64,000 nucleotides of DNA, taken from NCBI RefSeq assembly GCF_900119845.1, contig NZ_FPKU01000003.1:551990-615989 (forward strand), given 5' to 3'. This DNA comes from Devosia enhydra (lineage in GTDB: Bacteria > Pseudomonadota > Alphaproteobacteria > Rhizobiales > Devosiaceae). The notes below the pieces were generated by a model that worked only from the letters and a program-made list of their open reading frames with translations, did not search any database and was not told where the DNA came from. Each line of letters starts with the position of its first letter. The first letter of the stretch is position 1. This document shows positions 54,379 through 63,850 of the stretch, piece by piece. The translations under genes and the position numbers were made by a program.

Positions 54379-54978
54379 GTGTCCGCCCCTTCGCCCAGCC
54401 TCGTCCAGGAAGCCCTCTCCGCCATGCGCGGGGTGGCAGCTCTTGCCATGGGCGATCGCAAGGGCCCCGGCTGGTTCGATTTTTCCGATCGCGGGCTGGT
54501 GGGCAGCTTCATTGCGCTGCTCGCCGTCATCGGCATCAATGCGGGTCTGCCGCTGCTCCTGGGCATCGAGGGCGCGAGGGGCTCGGCCCTGCGTTCGGTC
54601 ATCACCTTCGTCGTGCTGCTGGGCGCGCAGCTTGCCGCTGCCGCGCTGGTCCTGCGCCAGATCGGCCGGCAGGATGGGCTCGTGCCTTATATCGTGGCCG
54701 ACAACTGGGCCATCTTCACCATCACGATGGTCACGGTGCTCCTGTCGCTCCTGGGTGTGGGCAACGAGCTGACGCTACTGGCGATCATGCTGCTCGTCCT
54801 CATCGTCCAGGTCAACATCGCGCGCCTCGTGGTCACCCTCAGCGTCGGGCAGATCGTGCTCTTTCTCATCGCGCAGCTGGTGGGGGGCATGGTGGGGCTG
54901 CTGATCATCCTCATGACGCTGCCGCTGCCGCCCGAGCTTGCCGCCGAACTGGCCCAGCAGGCGGCCAGAGCTCAATAA
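54379..54978 (+). CDS. Uncharacterised multi-pass membrane protein
   Basis: About 199 residues if the GTG at 54379 is the start; GTG 54313 is possible. Five or so hydrophobic helices from residue about 37 on ([53 protein letters not shown]). No charged catalytic pattern. The end overlaps the convergent truA stop by seven bases. Function unknown. Confidence 0.7.
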   Translation: MSAPSPSLVQEALSAMRGVAALAMGDRKGPGWFDFSDRGLVGSFIALLAVIGINAGLPLLLGIEGARGSALRSVITFVVLLGAQLAAAALVLRQIGRQDGLVPYIVADNWAIFTITMVTVLLSLLGVGNELTLLAIMLLVLIVQVNIARLVVTLSVGQIVLFLIAQLVGGMVGLLIILMTLPLPPELAAELAQQAARAQ

Positions 54979-55709
54979 TCCACATGCGTGAAGTAGAGCC
55001 CGTCAGGCGGCGCCAGCGGGCCGCAGCGGGCGCGCTCGGCGGCATCGAGCGCCTCGCGAAACTGGCGCGGCCGCCATTTGCCCTCGCCCACGAGCTTGAG
55101 CGAGCCCACCATCGAGCGCACCTGCGAATGCAGGAACGAGCGGGCCGAAGCCCCCACCACGATCATTTCGCCCTCGCGCCGCACGAAGAACCGGTCGAGG
55201 GTGCGGATGGGCGATGACGCCTGGCATTCGGCGGCGCGGAAGGTCGAGAAATCATGCTTGCCGAGGATGAGACCCGCCGCATGGTCCATCGCCTCGTGAT
55301 CGAGGCGCACCGGCACGTGCCAGACCCGATGCATGTCGAGCGCCGGCCGGGCCCGCCGGTTGAGGATACGATATTCGTAGTGCCGGGCCAGCGCTGAAAA
55401 CCGCGCCTCGAAGCTCTGCGGCACGGCCTCGGCCTCGATCACCGCCACCGGATGCGGCTTTAGATGAAAGTTCAGCGCCTCGCGCACCTTGAAGGGGTCG
55501 CGCTCGGTCGATAGATCGAAATGAGCCACCTGCCCGAAGGCATGCACGCCGGCATCGGTGCGGCCGGCAGCCTGGGTGACCGCGACCTCGCCCGAAAACC
55601 GGGTGATCGCGGTTTCCAGCGCCTCCTGCACCGAAAGCCGCCCCGCCTGCCGCTGCCAGCCGCAAAACGGGGTTCCGTCATATTCGATGATGAGCTTGTA
55701 GCGATGCAC
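54972..55709 (-). CDS. truA: tRNA pseudouridine(38-40) synthase
   Basis: 245-residue synthase modifying the anticodon stem-loop at positions 38-40. The catalytic Asp is in [16 protein letters not shown] near residue 53. The N terminus [18 protein letters not shown] is the family signature. It starts 12 bases after fmt on the same strand. Confidence 0.96.
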   Translation of the reverse strand: MHRYKLIIEYDGTPFCGWQRQAGRLSVQEALETAITRFSGEVAVTQAAGRTDAGVHAFGQVAHFDLSTERDPFKVREALNFHLKPHPVAVIEAEAVPQSFEARFSALARHYEYRILNRRARPALDMHRVWHVPVRLDHEAMDHAAGLILGKHDFSTFRAAECQASSPIRTLDRFFVRREGEMIVVGASARSFLHSQVRSMVGSLKLVGEGKWRPRQFREALDAAERARCGPLAPPDGLYFTHVDY

Positions 55710-55721
55710 GGGGTTTAAGGC

Positions 55722-56648
55722 TCAGCCAACCGTCTCGGGCCGCGCCGGCAGGCCGCGGAGGAAAGCCTCGGCATCCATGGCGCCACGCCCTTCGCGCTGC
55801 ACGGAGACGAGACGCACCGCCCCCGATCCGCAGGCGATCACGAGGCCCGGTCCGGGCAACACCGCCCCCGGCAGCCCCTGCCCCTGGGCCAGCGTCGAGC
55901 GCAGTGCCTTGACGCGCTGGCGGCCGCTGGCCGTCTCCACCTCGAACCACGCGCCGGGAAAGGGCGAAAGCCCGCGAATATGGTTGTGGACAGCCTCGGC
56001 GGACAGCGACCAATCGATGCGGGCCTCGGCCTTCTCGATCTTCTTGGCATAGGTCACGCCGGCTTCGGCCTGCGGGGAAAAGTCGAGCGAGCCGCGCTCG
56101 ATGGCAGCCAGCGCCCGGCCCATCAGGTCGGCGCCCACCAGCATCATCTTGTCATGCACCTCGCCCGCCGTCTCGTCGGGGCCGATGGGCATTTCATCGA
56201 CGAGCCCGACCGGGCCGGTATCGAGCCCCTCATCCATCTTCATCACCATCACGCCGGTGCGTGCATCGCCCGCCATCACCGCCCGCTGGATCGGCGCGGC
56301 GCCGCGCCAGCGCGGCAACAGCGATCCATGCAGGTTGAGGCAGCCCAGCGTCGGAGCCTCGAGAATGGCTTTCGGCAGCAGCAGCCCATAGGCCACAACC
56401 ACGGCCAGATCGGCGCCATGGCTTGCAAAAACCAGCTGCTCGGCCTCGCCCTTGAGGCTTTTGGGGGTGAAGACGGGAATGCCGAAGCCTTCGGCCGCCT
56501 CGTGCACCGGCGAGCGGCGCTCGGCCTGTCCGCGACCGGCCGGCTTGGGCGCGCGGGTATAGGCGGCAACCACCTCATGGCCGGCGGAGACGATTTCGGT
56601 CAGCGTTGGCACGGCGAAGTCCGGCGTGCCCATGAAGATGATGCGCAT
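55722..56648 (-). CDS. fmt: Methionyl-tRNA formyltransferase
   Basis: 308-residue enzyme formylating initiator Met-tRNA. The formyl-folate site shows [20 protein letters not shown] (Asn and His of the triad near 107-109) and the DTGPVGL Asp segment. The C-terminal domain (about 205-305) binds tRNA. It is paired with truA; the usual third partner def lies 6.6 kb away at 63302 on the other strand. Confidence 0.96.
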   Translation of the reverse strand: MRIIFMGTPDFAVPTLTEIVSAGHEVVAAYTRAPKPAGRGQAERRSPVHEAAEGFGIPVFTPKSLKGEAEQLVFASHGADLAVVVAYGLLLPKAILEAPTLGCLNLHGSLLPRWRGAAPIQRAVMAGDARTGVMVMKMDEGLDTGPVGLVDEMPIGPDETAGEVHDKMMLVGADLMGRALAAIERGSLDFSPQAEAGVTYAKKIEKAEARIDWSLSAEAVHNHIRGLSPFPGAWFEVETASGRQRVKALRSTLAQGQGLPGAVLPGPGLVIACGSGAVRLVSVQREGRGAMDAEAFLRGLPARPETVG

Positions 56649-56806
56649 CGGCGGCTCCCGGGGACGGGGGCATGCCTACAGCATCGGGGGTCGCGCGGCA
56701 ACGCGGCGCGCGGAAGCGGCAGCGCGACGCATTTTTCATCATCTCGCCCGTCACTCGCCCTTGAAGGGGCATAAAGATTCGGTCTTTAGTATCTGGCGAG
56801 TGTCAA

Positions 56807-58699
56807 TTGCCCGCTCCTTCGGGGTTGGGCAGAATTTTCTTTTGGTCCGTTCCTTTGCAAGCCCATCCAACCGGAAGCGCCGAGCGGCGCGAGGTTTCGT
56901 TCGCCCATGTCCGTGCGGCGCATGCCGGCCAGGGACAGGGCACCATCAGGCGCATCATCGGGCTCACGCTCCGCCATCCCTGGCAGGTGGCGATCGCGCT
57001 CGGCTCGACCGTGGTGGCGGTGAGTTTCCAGCTTTCGATCCCCATCCTTCTTGGTCAGGCGGTCGATCAGGCGCAGGGCGTGCTCGAGAGCAATGCCGGC
57101 ACTTCGGCGCTCGTCATGACCGGGCTCATGCTGTTGGGCGCCAGCGTCATGCGCGGCATCTTCACGCTCTTGCAGAACTATTATGCCGAGGCCGTCGGCC
57201 ACCACACCGGCCACGAGCTGCGCCTCGCGGTCTATGAAAAGATCCAGCGCCTGCCCTTTTCCTTCCACGACAAGGTGCATTCGGGCGACCTCATCACCGT
57301 GGGCATGCTCGATCTCGAGGGCGTGCGCGTCTTCTTTTCCACCGCCCTGCTGCGCGTCGTGCTCCTTGGCATGCTGATCGGGCTCGGGGCCTATCTGCTG
57401 ATCTCGACCGATCTGGTGCTGGGGCTGCTCGCCCTCTCCTTCGTGCCCTTCGTGGCCTGGCGCTCCTCGGCCTCGCAGCTGCAGCTGCGCGCCACCTGGC
57501 TCACCCTCCAGGACAAGCTGCAGGTGCTCTCGCGCGTCATGGAGGAAAATCTCGGCGGCATCCGCGTCGTGCGCGCCTTTGCCGGGGGCCGCCATGAGAT
57601 GGAGAAATTCGAGCGCGCGTCCGCCGATGCGCTCCTGCTTCAGCATGAGCGGGTGATCCTGCGCGTGCGCGCCACCTCGATGATGACGTTCTCGTTCTTC
57701 CTGTCGATGGGGCTCGTGCTTCTGGTGGGCGGCGAGAAGGTCATTGCGGGCGAAATGACGGTGGGTACCCTCACCTCATTCCTTACCTTCATGACCATCC
57801 TGCAGATGCCGGTGCGCCAGCTCGGACTTATGGTCAACGGCTTTGCCCGCGCCTCCACCTGCGGGGCCCGGCTCTTTGCCCTGCTCGATACCGATGTCGA
57901 GATCCGCGACCGGCCCGGCGCCCGTCCGCTCGCGGCCGAAAGCGGCGAGCTGCGCTTTGAAAATGTCGATTTCGCCTATCCCTCCGACCCCACACGGCTC
58001 ATCCTCAAGGGCGTGAGCTTTGCAGCCAGGCCCGGCGAGACGGTGGGCATCGTCGGCCCGCCCGGTAGCGGCAAATCCACCATCGCGCACCTCATCCCGC
58101 GCTTTTACGACGTGACGGGCGGTGCCATTACGCTCGATGGGCAGGATATCCGCGAGGTGACACTCGAATCGCTGCGCGCCCGCGTCGGAGTGGTGCAGCA
58201 GGATCCCTTCCTTTTCACCACCACCATCGAGAACAACATCGCCTATGGCGATCCCTGGGCCAAGGAGCCGCGCATCGAGCGGGCCGCCGAATCCGCCCAG
58301 CTGCACAATTACGTCATGGGCCTGCCGGCTGGCTACAAGACGGTGGTGGGCGAACGCGGCGCCTCGCTCTCGGGCGGGCAGCGCCAGCGCCTCACCATCG
58401 CGCGGGCCCTCGTGCTGCGGCCCTCGGTGCTGGTGTTCGACGATTCGACCGCCGCCATCGATGCCGGCACCGAATTCCGCATCCGCAGCGCCATCAAGCG
58501 CTTCGCCAAGGATCGCGTCACCCTCGTGATATCGCACCGCCTCGGCGCGCTCATGCATGCCGACCAGATCCTTTTCATCGAGAATGGCGAGGTTCTGGAG
58601 CGCGGCACCCATGATGAACTGCTGGCCCTTGGCGGCCGCTACCGCGCGCTTTACGACCTGCAGGTCAGGCCCGAAGCCGATCTGAGGGAGGCCGGCTGA
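56807..58699 (+). CDS. ABC exporter half-transporter with degenerate ATP site (subunit 1)
   Basis: Up to 630 residues: six membrane helices (about 50-330) fused to a nucleotide-binding domain. Walker A is GPPGSGKST (417-425) and the signature LSGGQ (521-525) is canonical. Walker B ends Asp545-Asp546, so the catalytic Glu is Asp. The switch His is 577 (ISHRLG). TTG 56807 lacks a good ribosome site, so the start is unsure. Its stop overlaps the next gene by TGATG, and the two half-transporters should form a heterodimer for lipid or drug export. Confidence 0.88.
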   Translation: MPAPSGLGRIFFWSVPLQAHPTGSAERREVSFAHVRAAHAGQGQGTIRRIIGLTLRHPWQVAIALGSTVVAVSFQLSIPILLGQAVDQAQGVLESNAGTSALVMTGLMLLGASVMRGIFTLLQNYYAEAVGHHTGHELRLAVYEKIQRLPFSFHDKVHSGDLITVGMLDLEGVRVFFSTALLRVVLLGMLIGLGAYLLISTDLVLGLLALSFVPFVAWRSSASQLQLRATWLTLQDKLQVLSRVMEENLGGIRVVRAFAGGRHEMEKFERASADALLLQHERVILRVRATSMMTFSFFLSMGLVLLVGGEKVIAGEMTVGTLTSFLTFMTILQMPVRQLGLMVNGFARASTCGARLFALLDTDVEIRDRPGARPLAAESGELRFENVDFAYPSDPTRLILKGVSFAARPGETVGIVGPPGSGKSTIAHLIPRFYDVTGGAITLDGQDIREVTLESLRARVGVVQQDPFLFTTTIENNIAYGDPWAKEPRIERAAESAQLHNYVMGLPAGYKTVVGERGASLSGGQRQRLTIARALVLRPSVLVFDDSTAAIDAGTEFRIRSAIKRFAKDRVTLVISHRLGALMHADQILFIENGEVLERGTHDELLALGGRYRALYDLQVRPEADLREAG

Positions 58700-60591
58700 T
58701 GGCTGAACAGGCGCTTCCCTCCGAGGATGAGGATGTCGAGCGGCGCGGGCGGCCGCCCCGCGCCGTCGTGGGCTCGCAAAAGCAGGAAGAAGAGGTCTTC
58801 GGCACAGCCTTCGACGGCAAGATCATCCGCCGCATCTGGAGCTTCGTGCATCCCTATCGCGCCAAGATCTGGCTGGCCGTGGGCGCGGTGCTGGTCTTTA
58901 CCGGCATGCAGCTCACCATTCCGCTGATCATCGGCTATGCCATCGACAGGGGCATCACCGCTGGACCCGAAGGCCGCACCACGCTCTATCTCGCCGTCGG
59001 GGCGTTCCTCGCCGCCATCCTCGTCAACGCCGCCGCTTCCTATATGCAGGAGACTGTGGTGGGCAAAGTCGCCGAGACCGTGCTCTTTGACATGCGCCGC
59101 GCGATGTTCTCGCACCTGCAGCGCGTCTCACTCTCGTTCATGGACAAGACCGAGGTCGGCCGGCTGATGAGCCGGTTGCAGGGCGACGTCAACTCGATGC
59201 AGGAGTTCCTCGAGACCTCCGTGCTCTCGGTGGGCGATATCGTTCTGCTCATCGGCATCGTCGCGGTGCTGCTCAGCCTCGACATGCGGCTGGGGCTGCT
59301 GACGCTCTCGGTCATGCCGATCCTGTTCATCGTCCGGCTGTTCTGGCTGCCACCGGCGCGCCGCTCCTTCATGGCCGCGCACGAGACCAATTCGGCCGCC
59401 AATGGCGCTTTGGCCGAGGGCATCAACGGGGTCCGCACGGTGCAGAGCCTCGATCGCCAGCAGGTCAATTTCGACCTCTATGACGAAAAGAGCTTCGCCA
59501 ACCTGCGCACCCATCTCACCGCCGCCAAATTCGCGCAGGTGATGGTGCCCATCGTCGATACGCTCACCGGCATCGCCATGGCGGTGGTGGTCATCGTGGG
59601 CGGCTCGATGGTGCTCGATACCTCGCTCGATATCGGCGTCATGGTCGCCTTCCTCTTCTACATCCAGCGCTTTTTCGATCCGATCCGCTCGCTGACGCTG
59701 CAATATTCGGTCATGCAGCGCGCCATGAGCTCGGGCCGGCGCATCGCCGAGGTGCTCGATGTGCCGGTGGCCATCACCGACAAGCCCGGCGCCATCGTGC
59801 TTAATCGCGACATGGATGGCTCGGTGGCTTTCGAGAACGTCACCTTCAGCTATCGTCCCGGCCAGCCGGTGCTGAAAAATGTCAGCTTCCGCGTCAATCC
59901 GGGCGAGACGGTCGCGCTTGTGGGGCCCACCGGCTCGGGCAAGTCGAGCGCCATGTCGCTGGTCCACCGTTTCTACGAGGTGGATTCGGGCGCCGTCAAA
60001 GTCGGCGGCCATGATGTGCGCGATGTCACCCAGGAGAGCCTCGGGGACCAGATCGCCATGGTGCTGCAGGAGCCCTTCCTGTTCACCGGCACGGTGCTCG
60101 AGAATGTGCGCTACCGCAAGGCCGATGCCACGCGCGAGGATGTGGTCAATGCCTGCAAGGCGGTGGGCGCGCATGACTTCATCACCCGCCTGCCCGAGGG
60201 CTACGACACGGTGCTGGGCCAGCGCGGCGGCAATATCTCGCTGGGGCAGCGCCAGCTGCTGTCCTTTGCCCGTGCGCTCGTCATGGATGCCAAGATCCTC
60301 GTTCTCGACGAAGCCACGGCATCGATCGATTCCTATACCGAGATGCTGATCCAGAAGGCGCTGGTGCGCCTGCTCGAGGGGCGCACCGGGCTCGTCATCG
60401 CCCACCGCCTCGCCACCATCCGTGGGGCAGACCGCATCATCGTGCTCCAGAACGGGGTGATGATCGAGAGCGGCAATCATGACGAGCTGATGGCGCTGGG
60501 CGGGCTCTATGCCAAGCTCTACACCATGAACTACTCGTCCTTCGACGACCTTCCCGGCACGCAGGACGACAGCGCACCCTCGACGAGCTGA
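58699..60591 (+). CDS. ABC exporter half-transporter with canonical catalytic Glu (subunit 2)
   Basis: 630-residue partner of the preceding exporter. Membrane helices lie at about 50-340. Walker A is GPTGSGKSS (409-417) and Walker B ends Asp537-Glu538 (LVLDEATASID), with His569 as the switch. The signature motif is ISLGQ (513-517) instead of LSGGQ. The deviations of the two subunits fall in the same composite site, as in known heterodimeric exporters. An acidic N-terminal segment (about 1-30) precedes the membrane domain. Confidence 0.92.
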   Translation: MAEQALPSEDEDVERRGRPPRAVVGSQKQEEEVFGTAFDGKIIRRIWSFVHPYRAKIWLAVGAVLVFTGMQLTIPLIIGYAIDRGITAGPEGRTTLYLAVGAFLAAILVNAAASYMQETVVGKVAETVLFDMRRAMFSHLQRVSLSFMDKTEVGRLMSRLQGDVNSMQEFLETSVLSVGDIVLLIGIVAVLLSLDMRLGLLTLSVMPILFIVRLFWLPPARRSFMAAHETNSAANGALAEGINGVRTVQSLDRQQVNFDLYDEKSFANLRTHLTAAKFAQVMVPIVDTLTGIAMAVVVIVGGSMVLDTSLDIGVMVAFLFYIQRFFDPIRSLTLQYSVMQRAMSSGRRIAEVLDVPVAITDKPGAIVLNRDMDGSVAFENVTFSYRPGQPVLKNVSFRVNPGETVALVGPTGSGKSSAMSLVHRFYEVDSGAVKVGGHDVRDVTQESLGDQIAMVLQEPFLFTGTVLENVRYRKADATREDVVNACKAVGAHDFITRLPEGYDTVLGQRGGNISLGQRQLLSFARALVMDAKILVLDEATASIDSYTEMLIQKALVRLLEGRTGLVIAHRLATIRGADRIIVLQNGVMIESGNHDELMALGGLYAKLYTMNYSSFDDLPGTQDDSAPSTS

Positions 60592-60634
60592 GCCCCGCCT
60601 CCGCTGCCCAAATTCCGTTTCCGATCACGGATTT

Positions 60635-60659
60635 GCGAGGCCGAAACTTCCGGCCTCGC
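60635..60659 (+). terminator. Hairpin after the exporter operon
   Basis: GCGAGGCCG-AAACTTC-CGGCCTCGC, perfect 9-bp stem 44 bases past the stop. No T-run follows, so it is a weak terminator or a transcript-end stabiliser. Confidence 0.45.
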
Positions 60660-60725
60660 GGCCTCGTCCTTACCGGCGTCCCCAACGCACGACAAAATCA
60701 AGGGGACGACAAGGAAGGAACTCCC

Positions 60726-61292
60726 ATGATCCGCAACAGCCTCCGCGCCCTCGCGCTCGTCGCCCTCGCCGGCACGTCCCTCGCCGCCGGGCACGCCCTG
60801 GCCCAGGACAATCCGATGGTTGGCGGCGCCGCCATGTTCGCCGACAAGAACATCATCGAGAATGCGGTGAATTCGGCCGATCACACCACGCTGGTTGCCG
60901 CCGTCAAGGCCGCCGACCTCGTCGATACGCTGTCGGGCCCCGGCCCGTTCACCGTGCTCGCCCCGGTCAATGCCGCCTTCGATGCGCTGCCGGCCGGCAC
61001 CGTCGATACGCTGCTCAAGCCCGAGAACAAGGAGATGCTGCAGACCGTGCTCGGCTGCCACGTCATCCCGGCTCTGGCGCTCTCCACCGACATCACCAAG
61101 ATGGTCATGGATGATGGCGGCGAACACAAGGTCGACACCGTGGGCGGCTGCGTGCTGACCCTCAAGGCGGCCGACGGCAAGGTCACCGTCACCGACGAGA
61201 ACGGCACCACCGCCAATGTCACCATCGCCGATGTGCGCCAGTCCAACGGCGTCATCCACGTCATCGACGCGGTGCTGACCCCCAAGTCCTAA
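60726..61292 (+). CDS. Exported fasciclin (FAS1) domain protein
   Basis: 188 residues from ATG 60726 (AAGGAAGGA ahead). The signal peptide ends GHALA-Q near residue 25. One FAS1 domain fills the mature protein: NSADHTTLVAAVKAADLVDT, GPFTVLAPVNAAFDALP (the H1-type motif) and the end GVIHVIDAVLTP. FAS1 proteins act in adhesion or cell-surface contact. Alone, with its own terminator. Confidence 0.93.
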   Translation: MIRNSLRALALVALAGTSLAAGHALAQDNPMVGGAAMFADKNIIENAVNSADHTTLVAAVKAADLVDTLSGPGPFTVLAPVNAAFDALPAGTVDTLLKPENKEMLQTVLGCHVIPALALSTDITKMVMDDGGEHKVDTVGGCVLTLKAADGKVTVTDENGTTANVTIADVRQSNGVIHVIDAVLTPKS

Positions 61293-61315
61293 GCATCTGC
61301 CCATCCCCGGTGGCA

Positions 61316-61369
61316 CGGAGCCGCGGTCGCCCCAGCCTCTGACCGCGGCTCCGCCCCACACGGGGTTTT
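61316..61369 (+). terminator. Tandem hairpin terminator of the fasciclin gene
   Basis: A perfect 13-bp stem CGGAGCCGCGGTC / GACCGCGGCTCCG (61316-61353) is followed at once by CCCC-ACAC-GGGG-TTTT (61354-61369). The second, shorter hairpin carries the T-run. Confidence 0.75.
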
Positions 61370-61532
61370 GACGTGCAGCAATCCAGCCCATGCCCTATTG
61401 CTGCACCTCGAAACGTCCCGCACCGCCTCGCCCTCCGGCAGGGGCGGTGCGGGACTGACAAGTGTCGTGTCGCGTCTTTCGGCGGGCGAATACCAGCCGC
61501 TTCGCCGGCAGACGCCTTGAGGGAGCAGTGCG

Positions 61533-62045
61533 ATGAACAGACGTGATGTGCTTTTCGGCGGCGCGGGCCTCGTTGCTCTCGGGCTTGCCGCCTACGCCCT
61601 GCGCGGCGGCCTTCTGCCGGGGGTCGCACATGCGGCGGTGGAAAAGGGCCCCTTCCCGTTCACGCGCACCGATGAGGAATGGCGCGCCCAGCTCTCCGAG
61701 CTTGAATTCGACGTGCTGCGCCAGGAGGGTACCGAGCGTCCCTTCACCTCTCCGCTCAATGAGGAGAAGCGGGCCGGCATCTTCCATTGCCGCGGCTGCG
61801 GCCAGGCCCTGTTCGATTCCGCCACCAAATATGACAGCCGCACCGGCTGGCCGAGCTTCTACCAGCCCCTGCCCGGCGCCATCGGCGAGGCCGAAGACCG
61901 CGCCTATGGCATGGTGCGCACCGAAGTGCACTGCTCCAATTGCGGCGGCCACCAGGGCCATGTCTTCCCCGATGGTCCGCCCCCCACCGGCCTGCGCTAC
62001 TGCATCAACGGGGTCTCGCTGACCTTCAAGCCCGCCACGGCCTGA
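61533..62045 (+). CDS. msrB: Peptide-methionine (R)-S-oxide reductase, exported form
   Basis: 170-residue MsrB repairing methionine R-sulfoxide. Structural zinc uses Cys86/Cys89 (CRGC) and Cys134/Cys137 (CSNC). The catalytic Cys157 is in RYCINGVS. The first 35 residues (MNRRDVLFGGAGLVALGLAA, then GVAHA) form a twin-arginine-like signal, so it probably works in the periplasm. The stop abuts the convergent rmuC stop. Confidence 0.93.
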   Translation: MNRRDVLFGGAGLVALGLAAYALRGGLLPGVAHAAVEKGPFPFTRTDEEWRAQLSELEFDVLRQEGTERPFTSPLNEEKRAGIFHCRGCGQALFDSATKYDSRTGWPSFYQPLPGAIGEAEDRAYGMVRTEVHCSNCGGHQGHVFPDGPPPTGLRYCINGVSLTFKPATA

Positions 62046-63161
62046 TCAGGCGCTGTCCTCGCCGCTGAAATCGAGCGTCTCGATGCGTGTGCCGCGCTTG
62101 GCAAGCTTGCGCGTCGAGACCAGCACCTGATCGATGTCGGCCTGGGCCTGCCCGAAATGGCTGCGCAGCTTCTGCACCCTGTCGTCGAGCCGCCCCAGAT
62201 CGGCCAGCAGCTCCTGCACCTCGGCCTGGATCAGATGGGCCTGTTCGCGCATGCGCACGTCGCGCAAGAGCGCCTGCACCACCTGCACGCACAGCAGCAG
62301 CAGCGCCGGTGAGACGATCACCACCCGGGCGCGCGCCGCCCGCTGCACCACATCCTCGAACTGCTCGTTGAGATCGGCAAAGATCGCCTCCGAGGGCACG
62401 AAGAGGAAGGCGAGGTCGTGGGTTTCCCCGGCGATCAGGTATTTCTCCGCGATGGCGCGAACATGCACGTTCATGTCCGCCCTTAGGCCCGCCGCCGCCT
62501 TCTGCCGTTCCCCTTCATCCTCTGCCGCATGGAAGCGCTGCCAGCTTTCGAGCGGAAACTTGGCATCCACCACGAGGCCGGGCGCGCCATTGGGCAGGCC
62601 GATCATGCAGTCGGGCCGGCTGCCATTGGAGAGCGTGGGCTGGAAGCTGTAGGCCCCCATCGGCAGCGCATCGGCGATGATCGCCTCCATCCGCCCCTGC
62701 CCGAAGGCGCCGCGCGTCTGCTTGTTGGCGAGGATCTGCTGCAAGGACACCACCTCGCCCGAGAGCTGGGTGATGGTCGCCTGCGCCCGGTCGATCACCG
62801 CCAGCCGCTCGCCGAGTTTGCCGAGGCTGTCCTCCGTGCGCGCCGTCGTCTGGCGCATCGCCTCGCCCAGCCTGTGGCCGTGGCTGTCGAGCCGTTCATT
62901 GACGAGCCGCGCGAGGTCCGATGTGCGGGTGCCGAAGATTTCCGCCATGGTCTGCATGCGCCCGGTCATCTCGGCCTGGGCCCGCATCAGATCCTCAAGC
63001 GCCCGCCCGGTGTCCTCTGTGGCGGCCGCGCGCCGCCTCGCCTCGCGCAGATGCATGATCAGCATGACAAGCAGCAGCAGCCCGGCGGCCCCGACCAGCG
63101 CCGGCAGCGCCATCGCCAATGTCACGGGGCCTGAGCCGAAATCGAGAAGCACGGTGTCCAT
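62046..63161 (-). CDS. rmuC: DNA recombination protein RmuC
   Basis: 371 residues. An N-terminal membrane helix (about 13-35), a long coiled coil (about 40-140) and the RmuC nuclease-like domain (about 145-330: TRGAFGQGRMEAIIADALP, DAKFPLESWQRF, FLFVPSEAIFADL) in family order. RmuC limits inversions at short repeats in E. coli. Convergent with msrB. Confidence 0.94.
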   Translation of the reverse strand: MDTVLLDFGSGPVTLAMALPALVGAAGLLLLVMLIMHLREARRRAAATEDTGRALEDLMRAQAEMTGRMQTMAEIFGTRTSDLARLVNERLDSHGHRLGEAMRQTTARTEDSLGKLGERLAVIDRAQATITQLSGEVVSLQQILANKQTRGAFGQGRMEAIIADALPMGAYSFQPTLSNGSRPDCMIGLPNGAPGLVVDAKFPLESWQRFHAAEDEGERQKAAAGLRADMNVHVRAIAEKYLIAGETHDLAFLFVPSEAIFADLNEQFEDVVQRAARARVVIVSPALLLLCVQVVQALLRDVRMREQAHLIQAEVQELLADLGRLDDRVQKLRSHFGQAQADIDQVLVSTRKLAKRGTRIETLDFSGEDSA

Positions 63162-63242
63162 GGCCGGACCCTAGCCGATTCGGGTTTACCCTTTGTTCCT
63201 CTTAACTCGGCAGGACAGCTCCGTTGTACCCTTGCCTTGCAG

Positions 63243-63270
63243 TTGACCGCGCAGGGCCGATTACCATATT
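63243..63270 (+). promoter_or_regulatory. Probable promoter of def
   Basis: TTGACC (63243-63248), a 16-base spacer and CATATT (63265-63270), 31 bases before the def start codon. The -35 is near consensus, the -10 moderate. Confidence 0.5.
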
Positions 63271-63301
63271 GAGCACTCGTCCCGAGCGGAAGGTTGTTGC
63301 C

Positions 63302-63814
63302 ATGGCCAAGCGCCCCATTCTCGTCCTGCCCGATCAGCGGCTGCGCGCCGTTGCCGATCCCATCGAGATGGTGGACGACGATGTGCGCGCCCTCGCGCAG
63401 GACATGCTCGACACCATGTATGACGCGCCCGGCATTGGGCTCGCCGGTCCGCAGATCGGGGAAATGAAGCGCATCGTGGTGATGGACCTCTCCGCCGAGG
63501 ATGAGCCCAACGATCCCCTGGTGATGATCAATCCCGAGATCGTCGAGGTCTCCGAGGAGACCGCCATCACCGAGGAAGGTTGCCTCTCCATCCCCGAGCT
63601 CTATTACGAGGTCGAGCGCCCCGCCGAAATCACGGTGCGCTATACCGATCTCGAGGGCAAGCAAGTCGAAAAGCACGCCACCGATCGTCTCGCGGTCTGC
63701 GTCCAGCACGAGATCGACCATCTCGATGGCGTGCTCTATATCGACTATCTCTCCCGCCTCAAGCGCGACCGGGTGCTCAAGAAGTTCGAAAAGCAGGCCC
63801 GCCGCGCCGGCTGA
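63302..63814 (+). CDS. def: Peptide deformylase
   Basis: 170-residue metalloenzyme removing the N-formyl group from new proteins. Motif 1 GIGLAGPQIG starts at Gly44; motif 2 EGCLS at 92-96 gives the metal Cys94; motif 3 HEIDH at 136-140 gives two metal His and the catalytic Glu. ATG 63302 (GGAAGG upstream) is chosen; a longer frame to 63224 crosses the promoter. Confidence 0.96.
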   Translation: MAKRPILVLPDQRLRAVADPIEMVDDDVRALAQDMLDTMYDAPGIGLAGPQIGEMKRIVVMDLSAEDEPNDPLVMINPEIVEVSEETAITEEGCLSIPELYYEVERPAEITVRYTDLEGKQVEKHATDRLAVCVQHEIDHLDGVLYIDYLSRLKRDRVLKKFEKQARRAG

Positions 63815-63850
63815 TGCCTATCGCGCGGCGGTGAAGCGGGAGCGTCGGGC

